Shown: piece after piece, positions 25,601-33,026 of the stretch
How the letters are laid out: each line of letters begins with the position of its first letter
How positions within the stretch are numbered: the stretch's first letter is position 1
IMG/VR virus record: IMGVR_UViG_3300044515_000009
Span: 1 to 46,431 of that record
DNA: 46,431 nucleotides
Reading direction: 5' to 3' (one strand)
Origin: a virus
The notes under the pieces: generated by a model
Databases searched by the model: none
The model's input: the letters and a program-made list of their open reading frames with translations, nothing else
What the model was told of the DNA's origin: nothing
Program-made: the position numbers and the translations under genes

Positions 25601-27105
25601 TGGAGGCGAATAAGCGCGTCGTGGCGGCATTTGGTACCGGCGCCGGCAAGACTGCGATCTCATTGGGTGCATTCTCGCATCTGCACAGCAAGGGGAAGAT
25701 AAAGCGAGGCCTGTTTCTTGTGCCGTCCGTCGTCCAGGGCCAGTTCGGCGGCGCGGCGCTCCAATTCCTCGAGCCCGGCAAGTTCAATTGGCACATCAAG
25801 CCTGGCGCCAGCCAGGACGAGCGCATCGCCGCCTACAAGGACCCCCAGTACCATTTTTCTGCCATGACCCACGCGGCGTTCACCGCAGACATGCTGCACC
25901 TAGGCGCGAAGTCCGAAGGCATTCCAGAAGCCGATATGCGCGATCGTGTCAACGCCATGGACGCCACCGACAGGCGGGCGTGGATGCACGGCCTAATGGA
26001 GCGCGAGGGTATCAATTTCGACTATCTCAACGTCGACGAGGGTCAGGCTACGCTGAACAGGCAGGGCAAGCAGAACTCGTCCCTGGCCAACGTAGTCGAC
26101 GCGCTGTCCGCACACACCCCCTACTATATGATGGCGTCCGCAGACCCCGTCAAGAATGACACCAGCGAGATTTTCGACGTCATGTCGAAGATGGACCCCG
26201 AGCGCTACCGGGACCGCGATGCGTTCATGCGCCGCTATGGCGCCGACACGGTCGGCAGCAAGGACGCGCTCCGCCGCGAGATGGCGCGCTATCTCTACCC
26301 CTCCAAGATAGATCCGGACGTCAAGGTTGACCGACAGGTGAGCCGCACCAAGCTCTCCGAGGGACAAAAGCTATCCCTGAAGGAACTCGACAAGAACATG
26401 GGCGCCATGTCTATGGCCAAGATGGAGGGACGCGTCGACGTCGATGCGGCGCGCGCGGTATCGCCGGCTAGCTTCGATGGAGTGGCTGAGTCGGACCACG
26501 ATAAAATAGCTCGAGATCTGCAGAAAAACACCGGAATACTGAAGTCGGCGGCCATTCAGCGAGTCATCAATACGCATGCCGACAACCCGGGCGCCGACGA
26601 CGTTGTCAAGACGGCCGCGGCGCGCCAGGGGAAGCCCGGCATCGTCTTCGCGCACTCGCTGGCCGCCGTCAAGCTGCTCGGCGCTCGACTGGGAGCGGCA
26701 GGCCATAAGGTCATCACGATCACCGGCGCCGACTCAGCGGCCGACAAGGACCGAAAGCGCGATGAGTTTCAGCGGGGCGGTAGCATCCTTGTGGCAAGCG
26801 ATGCGGCCGCCGTCGGCATGAACGCTCAGGCCGGGCAATGGGCATATCAGTACGATACCCCTCAGACTGCGATGCTTCACGCGCAGCGCGAGGGGCGCAT
26901 CAACCGGACCGGCCAGCATAATAGCATCGAGTTGATCGACAACGTGCCGGACCATCCGGAGATCCACAAGGCGCGCGACCGGCTGAGCAAGAAGTACGGC
27001 CTGCGCGAGATCATGACGACGCCGCTAGACGCATTGGACGAGTCGGGAATTGCCTACTATTTGAAGCAGCGGGAGATAGCCGGTGAGCGAACAGCAGATC
27101 AATAA
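22618..27105 (+). CDS. giant polyvalent protein with SNF2-like helicase domain
   Basis: A 1495-residue protein. The N-terminal RWITIHPHGPDEKGQPLLI and VVGGAGGSLNYLKL stretch is a domain found at the start of many phage polyvalent and portal-linked proteins. A long charged helical region (about 60-950) follows. Residues ~970-1480 form a superfamily-2 helicase: Walker A GTGAGKT (1007-1013); Walker B with D-E-G-Q instead of DEAH (about 1140-1143); T-G-A-D-S-A-A-D-K; and QREGRINRTGQ (motif VI, from 1423). With the 2028-residue gene it probably acts on DNA or a complex injected with it; the actual job is not known. The final 23 bases overlap the next gene. Confidence 0.8.
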   Translation: MIIFLKASSIPAGARWITIHPHGPDEKGQPLLIQPNPDGSAHVVGGAGGSLNYLKLKKVRSESDYQKEAEEKRQQKSTERKEQTKRDKAAGIHESKQQAKANVRVQRLSHESDFVKTVADKLGWDKAATEFPEDKYKDLSEPAVNKLREQFHRNVLKQAKDAVVEVRQHLLKDADARMTAGLASVPVTSTSDDVVSVQDLDPIPTNTTGLGFSTKYAARAEKQGMTPEAVGEEKAERQAKMSDRQRESVIKRGKLADAIGKELESVRDPAPDIKSNLGDLSKAMELLKAEKKLKQVHKKSRDAMAEINDAKAEPKAYVLAADEEASEDAVKEDLSNDLRTIKTLAFLSEFHKIGGADSLGKYVGIGAFNSVNALALAVSGDALVDRSVVDVLGIAGAAQVLARRIHADLSAANAQRVSEGMQDFHLNEYMKTSQDAMDRVKALTDQAKAMEVTDLSTATDIKAAQELNHRHAELIGDAQRIIGEALGELEANAALTLALKRPADKPFQVSLGKTSFETALTQARAIGLQRGDYQIENTAGNTFLTVTPEGMSRLAKPVNKGDIEQVHRNLSIINGDQDEDDWLPEGFARRPDLVMSVKPGVADRLAKPFAGGEDLGQSLRDYIGGRAADGDNPADILADIQSADFVNKAGPGRAEAYREALDAVAPLHGKDGQMLRAADMAPAFDQYADSFVDGHYKGERSAINRQQFAVDQKAGDALHRALAATPAGISAYKPIGELDHRDQRALRQFFAEHVAKDSPETQALRTDLEEHGKNEPERKVEDMFGDSTDNPDWTDWHNRREEMATKVNSGSLTWDKYIEAMRSPEKAYESMQDLVRSHVNETFAKTYNTLNPGAPIKTGRAPIRNNLAHLDMIDPAAREKRQEADRQRIDALRERAAGRYAAGSVSDKLDAARAQEDAFNQSQMGFFSSEESTETNDKPLGGDERHTLGHVAERQISGMMGVYGRGFDAKKKLDIFQPSMSGGKNAPRQRLIKMMEANKRVVAAFGTGAGKTAISLGAFSHLHSKGKIKRGLFLVPSVVQGQFGGAALQFLEPGKFNWHIKPGASQDERIAAYKDPQYHFSAMTHAAFTADMLHLGAKSEGIPEADMRDRVNAMDATDRRAWMHGLMEREGINFDYLNVDEGQATLNRQGKQNSSLANVVDALSAHTPYYMMASADPVKNDTSEIFDVMSKMDPERYRDRDAFMRRYGADTVGSKDALRREMARYLYPSKIDPDVKVDRQVSRTKLSEGQKLSLKELDKNMGAMSMAKMEGRVDVDAARAVSPASFDGVAESDHDKIARDLQKNTGILKSAAIQRVINTHADNPGADDVVKTAAARQGKPGIVFAHSLAAVKLLGARLGAAGHKVITITGADSAADKDRKRDEFQRGGSILVASDAAAVGMNAQAGQWAYQYDTPQTAMLHAQREGRINRTGQHNSIELIDNVPDHPEIHKARDRLSKKYGLREIMTTPLDALDESGIAYYLKQREIAGERTADQ

Positions 27106-27340
27106 ACTGCACGCCTACCTGGCGACGCTCCAGGGCGAGACATCTCGCCAAAATAAGGCGTCAAAACACATCCTGGATTCAGCCGAGAAGATGCTGGCCG
27201 CCGTCGACAAGCGGCTATCGGAAATTAACGGAATGACCGATGCAGAAGAGTATCAGCGGCTGATTGAAGAGAAAGGCGTCCTGCATCAGGTTATAGAGAG
27301 CGCGCTTGCTCAAAAAAGATCAGGGGCTGCGAAAATTTGA
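27083..27340 (+). CDS. small coiled-coil protein
   Basis: An 85-residue protein from GTG 27083, behind GGGAGA, overlapping the helicase gene by 23 bases. It is nearly all helical, with heptad-like spacing (I-L-D-S-A-E-K-M-L-A-A-V-D-K), so a coiled coil or helical bundle is likely. Function unknown; coupling suggests it belongs with the polyvalent genes. Confidence 0.55.
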   Translation: MSEQQINKLHAYLATLQGETSRQNKASKHILDSAEKMLAAVDKRLSEINGMTDAEEYQRLIEEKGVLHQVIESALAQKRSGAAKI

Positions 27341-27343
27341 GCA

Positions 27344-27349
27344 TATAAT
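27344..27349 (+). promoter_or_regulatory. candidate -10 box directly before the HNH gene
   Basis: A perfect TATAAT hexamer ends 6 bases before the ATG at 27356, so transcription from it would start at or very near the ATG, giving a leaderless mRNA. No convincing -35 box lies 16-18 bases upstream. There is also no ribosome site in front of the ATG, which agrees with a leaderless message. Low-to-moderate confidence. Confidence 0.35.
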
Positions 27350-27355
27350 TACGGC

Positions 27356-28261
27356 ATGTCAGCGGCCGTAGATATAACCGGAAAGAAGTTTGGCCGTCTC
27401 ACGGCTTTAAAATTCACAGGCGAGATACGCAGAGGAAATCGCGTATGGATGTGCAAATGTGACTGCGGCACCTCAATCAAGGTGGTCGTGGCCAGCCTGA
27501 TCCGCAGTAATACCAAATCGTGCGGCTGTATTCATCGCGAGCACATAAAACGGCTGGGCCATAAAAATGCGGCAAACCTTGCAGGTAGTAAATTCGGCCG
27601 GCTCACGGCCGTCAAGTTTTCCGGGCGAAAGATAGGCACCTTTCGAGTGTGGGATTGCGTATGTGACTGCGGAAAGCAGACTGAAGTGCTATCCGCCAAT
27701 CTGACCAGCGGCAATTCTCAATCATGCGGCTGCCTGAATAAGGAACGGCTATCTCAATCGCGGCGAGTCGATATCGCCGGTCGTGTCTTCGGAAAACTGA
27801 CTGCCATTGAATGCGTAGCGGGAGACAAAAAAGGAGAGCGATTCTGGCGCGCCTCATGTTTGTGCGGTGGCGAGAAGGTAGTCCAAGCTTGTCGGCTAAC
27901 GACCGGCGCGATCATCTCCTGCGGATGCGCTACCGGAGGCCCGATTGCCAATCCCTACATGCCGGAACACGCGCTAGAAAAAGGCCGGATAGCAGCGAAC
28001 GAAAGGCGCGCCAGAAAGATGAAGGCAGGCGGCTCTTTCGACGAGTTTGATATTGATCTCTTGTACGAAGAGCAGGGTGGCCGCTGCCCGTACTGCCGCA
28101 CTGAACTCGGTGATCACTTTCAGCGAGATCACATAGTGGCGCTTATAAATGGCGGTTCAAACGATATTGGTAATATCCAACTTCTTGATCCGCGCTGCCA
28201 TTTCCTAAAGACAGCAATGGATCGACGGGAAGCCGCCGCGCGGAGGCGCAACACCCCGTAG
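27356..28261 (+). CDS. HNH homing-type endonuclease with three zinc-ribbon-like repeats
   Basis: A 301-residue protein. Three repeats of about 65 residues each start G-x-F-G-(R/K)-L-T-A and contain paired cysteines (CKCDCG...SCGC; CVCDCG...SCGC; CLCGG...SCGC). Such repeats are DNA-binding modules in phage-borne HNH enzymes. The C-terminus has CPYC, RDHIVAL and a GN-rich segment (about residues 244-295), the HNH nuclease: the first His and following Asn/His coordinate metal. It sits alone between the helicase and head genes, which fits an invading homing endonuclease. Codon use is less GC-biased than the flanking giant genes. Confidence 0.8.
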   Translation: MSAAVDITGKKFGRLTALKFTGEIRRGNRVWMCKCDCGTSIKVVVASLIRSNTKSCGCIHREHIKRLGHKNAANLAGSKFGRLTAVKFSGRKIGTFRVWDCVCDCGKQTEVLSANLTSGNSQSCGCLNKERLSQSRRVDIAGRVFGKLTAIECVAGDKKGERFWRASCLCGGEKVVQACRLTTGAIISCGCATGGPIANPYMPEHALEKGRIAANERRARKMKAGGSFDEFDIDLLYEEQGGRCPYCRTELGDHFQRDHIVALINGGSNDIGNIQLLDPRCHFLKTAMDRREAAARRRNTP

Positions 28262-28282
28262 TCGTGACATGACCATGGTGGC

Positions 28283-29167
28283 ATGAATGATGCCGCCCTT
28301 CTAGCCGACATCCCCGACTTCGTTTCGATCGGCGGACTCATGAAGGCAACGCCATCGACTGATGGCGAAAATCGGATTCTGTACTTGGAGGCCAGCAACG
28401 AGGGTGCTGACCACCAAGACGAGATGGTGCTTCAAAAAGCCCTTTCCGATAGCAGCGCGTACTTTTTGAGGCATGGGAACCTAGACCTCGAACATTTTTC
28501 GTTGCTCGGTCCCTCGCGCGGCATTCCCGATTACTTGACCTACGAAATTGGTAAGCCCATCGAAGTCTCGATGAGCGGCAAGACCACATTCGTTAAGTCA
28601 GAACTTTATAAGGGCGAGTCCCCCATGGCGAAAAACGCCAACATGGTGTGGGACTCGCTTACCAAACAAACGCCCCCGTGTCGTTGGTACCCGTCAGTTG
28701 GCGGCTCGGTCCTTGCTAAATCAATCCGCGTCGATCCGCAGACGCAGCGAAAGCACGCCGTCATCGAGAAAGTCCGATGGAACAACATCGGACTCACGCG
28801 CACTCCGGTCAACAAGACCGTACCCGAAGCCTCTCTCATGCCCCTCGGCGTGTTCGCCAAATCCCTCAACGGATTCGTCATGGCGAAGACGCTTACCGCG
28901 GGATACGGCACAGATTCCGCAACGCTCACCGGCGGCTCATCGATGCGCGAGCAGTCGCTGTATGGCACTCCCGCGAACTACTGGGAGTTCCGAGAACGTA
29001 TCTCAAAAAGCATTCGTGACGGCAGTGTTGGCTCGCGGCCTGGTGCCAGAGAGTTGGTCGATTTCAGCATGAAGAAATTCAACATGTCTGCGAGTGACGC
29101 CTCCGAGCACGTCGAACATTTTTTACATGACCTGCATGCAGGTCTGAAACGGAGCAAGAGTAAATGA
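28283..29167 (+). CDS. capsid maturation (prohead) protease candidate
   Basis: A 294-residue protein, followed with a 4-base overlap by the scaffold gene and then the capsid gene; this order is standard for protease-scaffold-capsid modules. N-terminal ADHQDEMVLQKAL, then HGNLDLEHFS with His71 as the likely catalytic His, then a strand-rich stretch G-K-T-T-F-V-K-S-E-L-Y and R-W-Y-P-S-V-G-G-S with candidate serines, fit the S78-like herpes/HK97 protease fold. It would cleave the scaffold and capsid N-terminus during maturation. The exact catalytic serine cannot be fixed by eye. Confidence 0.65.
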   Translation: MNDAALLADIPDFVSIGGLMKATPSTDGENRILYLEASNEGADHQDEMVLQKALSDSSAYFLRHGNLDLEHFSLLGPSRGIPDYLTYEIGKPIEVSMSGKTTFVKSELYKGESPMAKNANMVWDSLTKQTPPCRWYPSVGGSVLAKSIRVDPQTQRKHAVIEKVRWNNIGLTRTPVNKTVPEASLMPLGVFAKSLNGFVMAKTLTAGYGTDSATLTGGSSMREQSLYGTPANYWEFRERISKSIRDGSVGSRPGARELVDFSMKKFNMSASDASEHVEHFLHDLHAGLKRSKSK

Positions 29168-29820
29168 GCACCCAATTTGACGCACTCGTCGGCGATCTGG
29201 ATCTCCTGCACAAGGCGCTTGAAAAAGGCGATGAGGAAGAAGACGAGAAGATCGAAGCCGCCAAGAAGGGCGGAGCCGAGAGCTACGAAGAGGGTGAGGA
29301 GCACGAGGAAGAGGACGTCAACAAGGACGTGAAGTCCGGCAAGGCTTCCGGCAAGAAGAAGCCGCTGGCCAAGTCTCTCACCGTAACTCTAGAGGATGGC
29401 ACGAAGATCGAAGCCGAGGACGGCACGGAACTCGTCAAGGCGCTCACTGAAAACCTGGGCGCGCTGACGAATCGCTTCGACTCGAGCGAGTCGGTGATGG
29501 TCAAGGCGCTCGGTCAGACCGTTTCCCTGCTCAAGGCTCAGTCCGCGCTGATCACCGGCTTGCAGGCTCAAGTGAAGGCCATGGCCGGCGAGGGTCGCGG
29601 TCGTAAGGCGGTCGTCAGCTTGGTTGAAAAGCCGGCCGGCGGAACTCTCGCCAAGGGCGGCGACGGCGGCATCAGTCCCGATGACTTCATGGCCAAGGCG
29701 GAAAGCCAATGGAAGGCGGGAAAGATCAGCGGACAGGAAATTGCCTTCATCGAATCCGCTTTCAATCGCGGCCAGTTTACGTTGCCGCCGGCATTGATTT
29801 CCAAGGTATCCGCGGCCTAA
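29164..29820 (+). CDS. scaffold-type protein
   Basis: A 218-residue protein with a very acidic segment (residues 20-50, repeated Glu/Asp/Lys), a Lys/Gly-rich linker, a central helix (about 80-125) and a Ser/Ala-poor tail. Its place between protease and major capsid genes, acidic composition and predicted coiled-coil shape suit a scaffold that is removed by the protease. The starting ATG overlaps the protease stop. Assignment is by position and composition. Confidence 0.6.
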   Translation: MSTQFDALVGDLDLLHKALEKGDEEEDEKIEAAKKGGAESYEEGEEHEEEDVNKDVKSGKASGKKKPLAKSLTVTLEDGTKIEAEDGTELVKALTENLGALTNRFDSSESVMVKALGQTVSLLKAQSALITGLQAQVKAMAGEGRGRKAVVSLVEKPAGGTLAKGGDGGISPDDFMAKAESQWKAGKISGQEIAFIESAFNRGQFTLPPALISKVSAA

Positions 29821-29868
29821 CGGCACGTTTTACGGCAGCCCCGACGAAAATTTAACGAGGACAAAGAC

Positions 29869-31356
29869 ATGTTGAACGAAGCAATCCTTCCCGCCATTGG
29901 TCGCGGTGCATCCGTCACCGGCCAGATGCAGATGGAGGAAATCGCCGAGCTACAGAAGGCGTTGACGGTAGGCTACGGCACGGACGTCTCCACGTTCAGC
30001 GGCGGCACGGCGTTCCGCATTCAGTCGCTCGACAAGACCATGATGGCGACGATTCAGGAGAACAAGCACTTCCGCCTGTTCAACGAACTCGCCAAGTCCA
30101 ATGCGACGGCGACGGTCGACGAATGGACCGAAATGTCTCAGGTCGGTGGATTCCCCGGCGGAAGCACCAACTCGGAAACCGGCAACATCAATGCCGCACA
30201 GGGTACCTACAATCGGCGCGTCGGGTTCGTTAAGTACCTGATGACGCGACGCGAAGTGAGCTTCGTGTCGACCCTCGGGAACAACATCGTATCGGCCGAG
30301 GCGATCGAAGCTCAGGCCGGCGCCAAGCAACTTCTGACCGACGCCGAGTATCTGTCGTTCGAAGGAAATTCGGCCATCGTGCCGACAGAGTTCGACGGCA
30401 TCTTCGCGCAGATCGCGGCCGGCGTCGCCACCGGCGCGGTGGACCCCGCGAACATCATCGATGCGCGCGGCCAGACTCTCGCGAGCATCAATTTCGTGAA
30501 CCAGGCGGCCGCTCAGGTCTCCGCGTTCAACAACTTCGGGCAGCCCACGCATCTGTTTTGCTCGCAGTTGACCCAGGCAGACTTCGATACCAACTTGGAC
30601 CCGGCGTTCCGCGTGCCGCTGACGGACGTGAATGGAGGCGGTCTCCAGCTCGGATCCCCGGTCAAGGGAATCCGCACCAGTTGGGGTGACGTCGCCAACA
30701 TGCCGGACGTGTTCATTCGCGACTCTAACCAGCAGATCGCGTTCGAGTTGCTGTATCCCGCCGTCGCGGCCGCCCAGGCATCGATCGCGCCGAGTATCGC
30801 GCCGACGGCGGCCGTTGCATCCAATACGGCTTCGAATTTCACCGGTATCGCGGTGGGTCACTACTACTACTTTGTCACCGGAATCAATGCCGCTGGCCAG
30901 TCGATCGGCGTCGCCACCGCGGACGTCAATGTCGGTAGCGGCCAGGGCGTGACGCTGACGATCACGCGTTCCGCCGGCGCGCAGGAGACCGGATACGTCA
31001 TCTACCGGTCAAACGTCAACCCGGCCAACGGGGCATGGACCACGTTCCTCAACAGCGGCGTTCGCTACATGGATCGCGTGGCAGTGGCCGGTGCGACCAC
31101 CACGTACCTGGATCTCAACAACAATATCCCGGGCACGACCAACGCGTACATCCTGAATATGACGCCGGGAGACATGGCGATCTCCTGGCGGCAGTTGTTG
31201 CCGATGCTCAAGTTCCCTCTCTACCCGACTGCGGCCGCGACCATTCCTTGGGCGCAGTTGCTGTTCGGCTACCTGCGGATCACGAAGCGTCGTCACCACG
31301 CAATCATCAAGAACGTGCTGCCGAATGGCGCCGCGTTCCGGCCGTTCAACGTCTAA
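29869..31356 (+). CDS. major capsid protein with Ig/FN3-like insertion
   Basis: A 495-residue protein behind GAGG at 29857-29860. The N-terminal 300 residues have the style of HK97-fold capsid proteins (TAFRIQSLDKT, then F-V-K-Y-L-M-T-R-R-E-V-S, T-E-F-D-G-I near 165). Residues ~304-418 (Y-Y-Y-F-V-T-G-I-N-A-A-G-Q-S, then TGYVIYRS) are a fibronectin-III/Ig-like domain. The fold returns with MAISWRQLLPML and ends G-A-A-F-R-P-F-N-V. The strong ribosome site, the size and the dedicated terminator downstream fit a heavily expressed coat protein. The insertion probably decorates the capsid surface. Confidence 0.82.
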   Translation: MLNEAILPAIGRGASVTGQMQMEEIAELQKALTVGYGTDVSTFSGGTAFRIQSLDKTMMATIQENKHFRLFNELAKSNATATVDEWTEMSQVGGFPGGSTNSETGNINAAQGTYNRRVGFVKYLMTRREVSFVSTLGNNIVSAEAIEAQAGAKQLLTDAEYLSFEGNSAIVPTEFDGIFAQIAAGVATGAVDPANIIDARGQTLASINFVNQAAAQVSAFNNFGQPTHLFCSQLTQADFDTNLDPAFRVPLTDVNGGGLQLGSPVKGIRTSWGDVANMPDVFIRDSNQQIAFELLYPAVAAAQASIAPSIAPTAAVASNTASNFTGIAVGHYYYFVTGINAAGQSIGVATADVNVGSGQGVTLTITRSAGAQETGYVIYRSNVNPANGAWTTFLNSGVRYMDRVAVAGATTTYLDLNNNIPGTTNAYILNMTPGDMAISWRQLLPMLKFPLYPTAAATIPWAQLLFGYLRITKRRHHAIIKNVLPNGAAFRPFNV

Positions 31357-31364
31357 ACAGCGGG

Positions 31365-31395
31365 GGCGGATCGGCTTTGGCCGACCGCCTCTTTT
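31365..31395 (+). terminator. strong intrinsic terminator after major capsid gene
   Basis: Nine bases after the capsid stop, GGCGGATCGGC (31365-31375) pairs with GCCGACCGCC (31380-31389): 10 base pairs with one bulged A and a TTTG loop, directly followed by TCTTTT. This is a textbook Rho-independent terminator, so transcript levels probably drop after the capsid gene and the following genes are read by run-through or their own promoter. Confidence 0.75.
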
Positions 31396-31416
31396 AACGG
31401 GTAAGGGGGAAGGTTT

Positions 31417-31674
31417 ATGGCACAGGTAATTTGCACATCGAAGCACGCGAAGTTTAGCAAGCAGATCGGCGGCGTGAAGTTTTTCAACAGCGATGCGGGG
31501 CTGATTTCCGAGGAAATCACCAACGACCAGGCGGTGGAGTTTTGCAAAACGCCGACGTTCTTTCGGCTGCATGAGGGCGATCCCATCGAGAACGTTAAGA
31601 AGGCCGCTGCAAAGCGCTCGTCGCCTCCCAGCGCGAACGAGTCGGGAGCCGCAGCGCCGTCACCGGGATTCTGA
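31417..31674 (+). CDS. small hypothetical head-region protein
   Basis: An 85-residue protein behind AAGGGGGAAGG. An N-terminal strand segment (VICTSKHAKFSKQIGGVKF) and DQAVEFCKTPTFFRLHEGD precede a low-complexity Lys/Ala/Ser/Pro tail. In this position (directly after the capsid gene) such a protein is often a head decoration or connector protein; no family could be fixed. Confidence 0.5.
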   Translation: MAQVICTSKHAKFSKQIGGVKFFNSDAGLISEEITNDQAVEFCKTPTFFRLHEGDPIENVKKAAAKRSSPPSANESGAAAPSPGF

Positions 31675-31708
31675 TTTCAAGAGTCTGACCTAATTTTGGA
31701 GAAATGAG

Positions 31709-31981
31709 ATGTCGGTATCCAAAGGCAGCGGCAACCCGCAGCGAGATCTGAACCACAGCAGCCCGGCGGCAAACGTCGCCAAGCTCGGCGATCGACTGTT
31801 TGATCTTATCGCCAATGTGAATTTGCTGACGGCAAAGGTGAACGCGCTGACTACGGCGCTAAATGCAGCATCCGGCGCCGTCATCCCGTCACTGGCGGCA
31901 GTGACCGCGCTCGTGTCGCCAGCGGCCATCCCGACCATGGCTAGCTCGCCTGCACCCGAAATCAAGGGCGACCTTCCGTAA
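31709..31981 (+). CDS. small helical protein
   Basis: A 90-residue protein behind TTGGAGAAATGAG. A helical middle (AKLGDRLFDLIANVNLLTAKV) with heptad-like leucines suggests oligomerisation. No known family. Neighbouring genes are short virion-type proteins. Confidence 0.5.
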   Translation: MSVSKGSGNPQRDLNHSSPAANVAKLGDRLFDLIANVNLLTAKVNALTTALNAASGAVIPSLAAVTALVSPAAIPTMASSPAPEIKGDLP

Positions 31982-32038
31982 GCGGACCAGTCGTTACAGC
32001 ACATTCCGATCACAGCGTACTCATCTGAGGCTTGAAAC

Positions 32039-32440
32039 ATGACGATTCAATATTCCGTGACCCACCAGAACAACAACGTGGCCGATATCGTCACTCAGGC
32101 CGGCGCAACAGCAAACTTGCTGATCTATAGCGGCGCGCCACCGGCTCACTGCTCCGTGGCGCCTACCGGAACCCTGCTGGCGACGCTGCCATGCTCCGCC
32201 ACGCTGGGAACGGTGGTCAACGGGTTGTTGACATTCAACGCAATAACGGCGGAAGCCGCGGCGGCAAACGGAACGGCCGGCTACTGGCGTCTCGCCACCA
32301 CGTCAGCCGGGACAACCGTGGTTGCGCAGGGAACCGTGGGCGTCAGCGGAGCCGACCTGAACTTCAACGGCGGCGTCAATTTCACCGCGGGCGAAACCAT
32401 CAGCGTGTCTGGCTTCACGATTACGGCCAACGGGGCGTAA
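32039..32440 (+). CDS. beta-rich virion-type protein
   Basis: A 133-residue protein: N-NNVADIVTQAGATANLLIYSG, then GYWRLATTSAGT and a C-terminal G-E-T-I-S-V-S-G-F-T-I-T. This composition (Ala/Thr/Gly/Ser-rich, strand-forming) and NLLIYSGAPP occur in small phage structural proteins resembling head decoration or fibre-tip domains. No known enzyme function. Confidence 0.5.
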   Translation: MTIQYSVTHQNNNVADIVTQAGATANLLIYSGAPPAHCSVAPTGTLLATLPCSATLGTVVNGLLTFNAITAEAAAANGTAGYWRLATTSAGTTVVAQGTVGVSGADLNFNGGVNFTAGETISVSGFTITANGA

Positions 32441-32480
32441 GAGCGGTCGGTTGATTTAGGGTCTGTTTCGGAGAAAACCC

Positions 32481-33005
32481 ATGTTGTCGATATTTCGCAA
32501 GTCACTTATCAGCGTCGCTGCCGGCCTACTGATAGCGTCGGCGTCTTTGGTGCCTCAGTCGGCGCACGCCGGTGCGGCGTCGAATTTCTTGGTCAACAAG
32601 ATGCTCGACTTTGTCTTGCGCGGACAGGCCTATACGCCGCCGACGACGGTATTCGTAGGGCTAGCCACTACCACGGGAAGCCAGGCGTCTTGTGGAACGG
32701 AGGTCACAGGCGGCTCGTATGCGCGTGTAGCCGTCACCTCTAGCCTGACCAACTGGGCCGGAACCCAAGGCGCTACTACCACGGCTATATCGAGCGGCAC
32801 CAGCGGCGCCACGTCGAATAACGCGACGATCACGTTTCCGGCGCCAACAGCTAATTGGGGAACGGTCACTGAGTTCTGCGTGTTCGACGCATCTACCGCA
32901 GGTAATCTGCTTTTTCGTGCTGTCTTGTCCTCTGGTCAGACGATAAATAATGGTGCCGCCGCCCCGAGTTTTTCTATATCTGCGATGACGTGGACGATTA
33001 ACTAG
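32481..33005 (+). CDS. fibre-type protein with a Sec-type signal peptide
   Basis: A 174-residue protein. Residues 1-30 (MLSIFRKSLISVAAGLLIAS...AHA) are a clear signal peptide with AHA as the cleavage site. The mature part (VFVGLATTTG, GTEVTGGSYARV, WGTVTEFCVFDA) follows a widespread short phage fibre/baseplate-type domain that usually begins without a signal. Ribosome site GGAGA. The signal and leader resemble those of the gene at 35039-36265 at the DNA level, suggesting duplication of that cassette. Confidence 0.65.
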   Translation: MLSIFRKSLISVAAGLLIASASLVPQSAHAGAASNFLVNKMLDFVLRGQAYTPPTTVFVGLATTTGSQASCGTEVTGGSYARVAVTSSLTNWAGTQGATTTAISSGTSGATSNNATITFPAPTANWGTVTEFCVFDASTAGNLLFRAVLSSGQTINNGAAAPSFSISAMTWTIN

Positions 33006-33026
33006 GCTATTGCCTGGCGATCATGC

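Noticed and set aside
29950-30861. Minus-strand frame (303 codons)
   Set aside because: Antisense to the major capsid gene; composition is that of a shadow frame.
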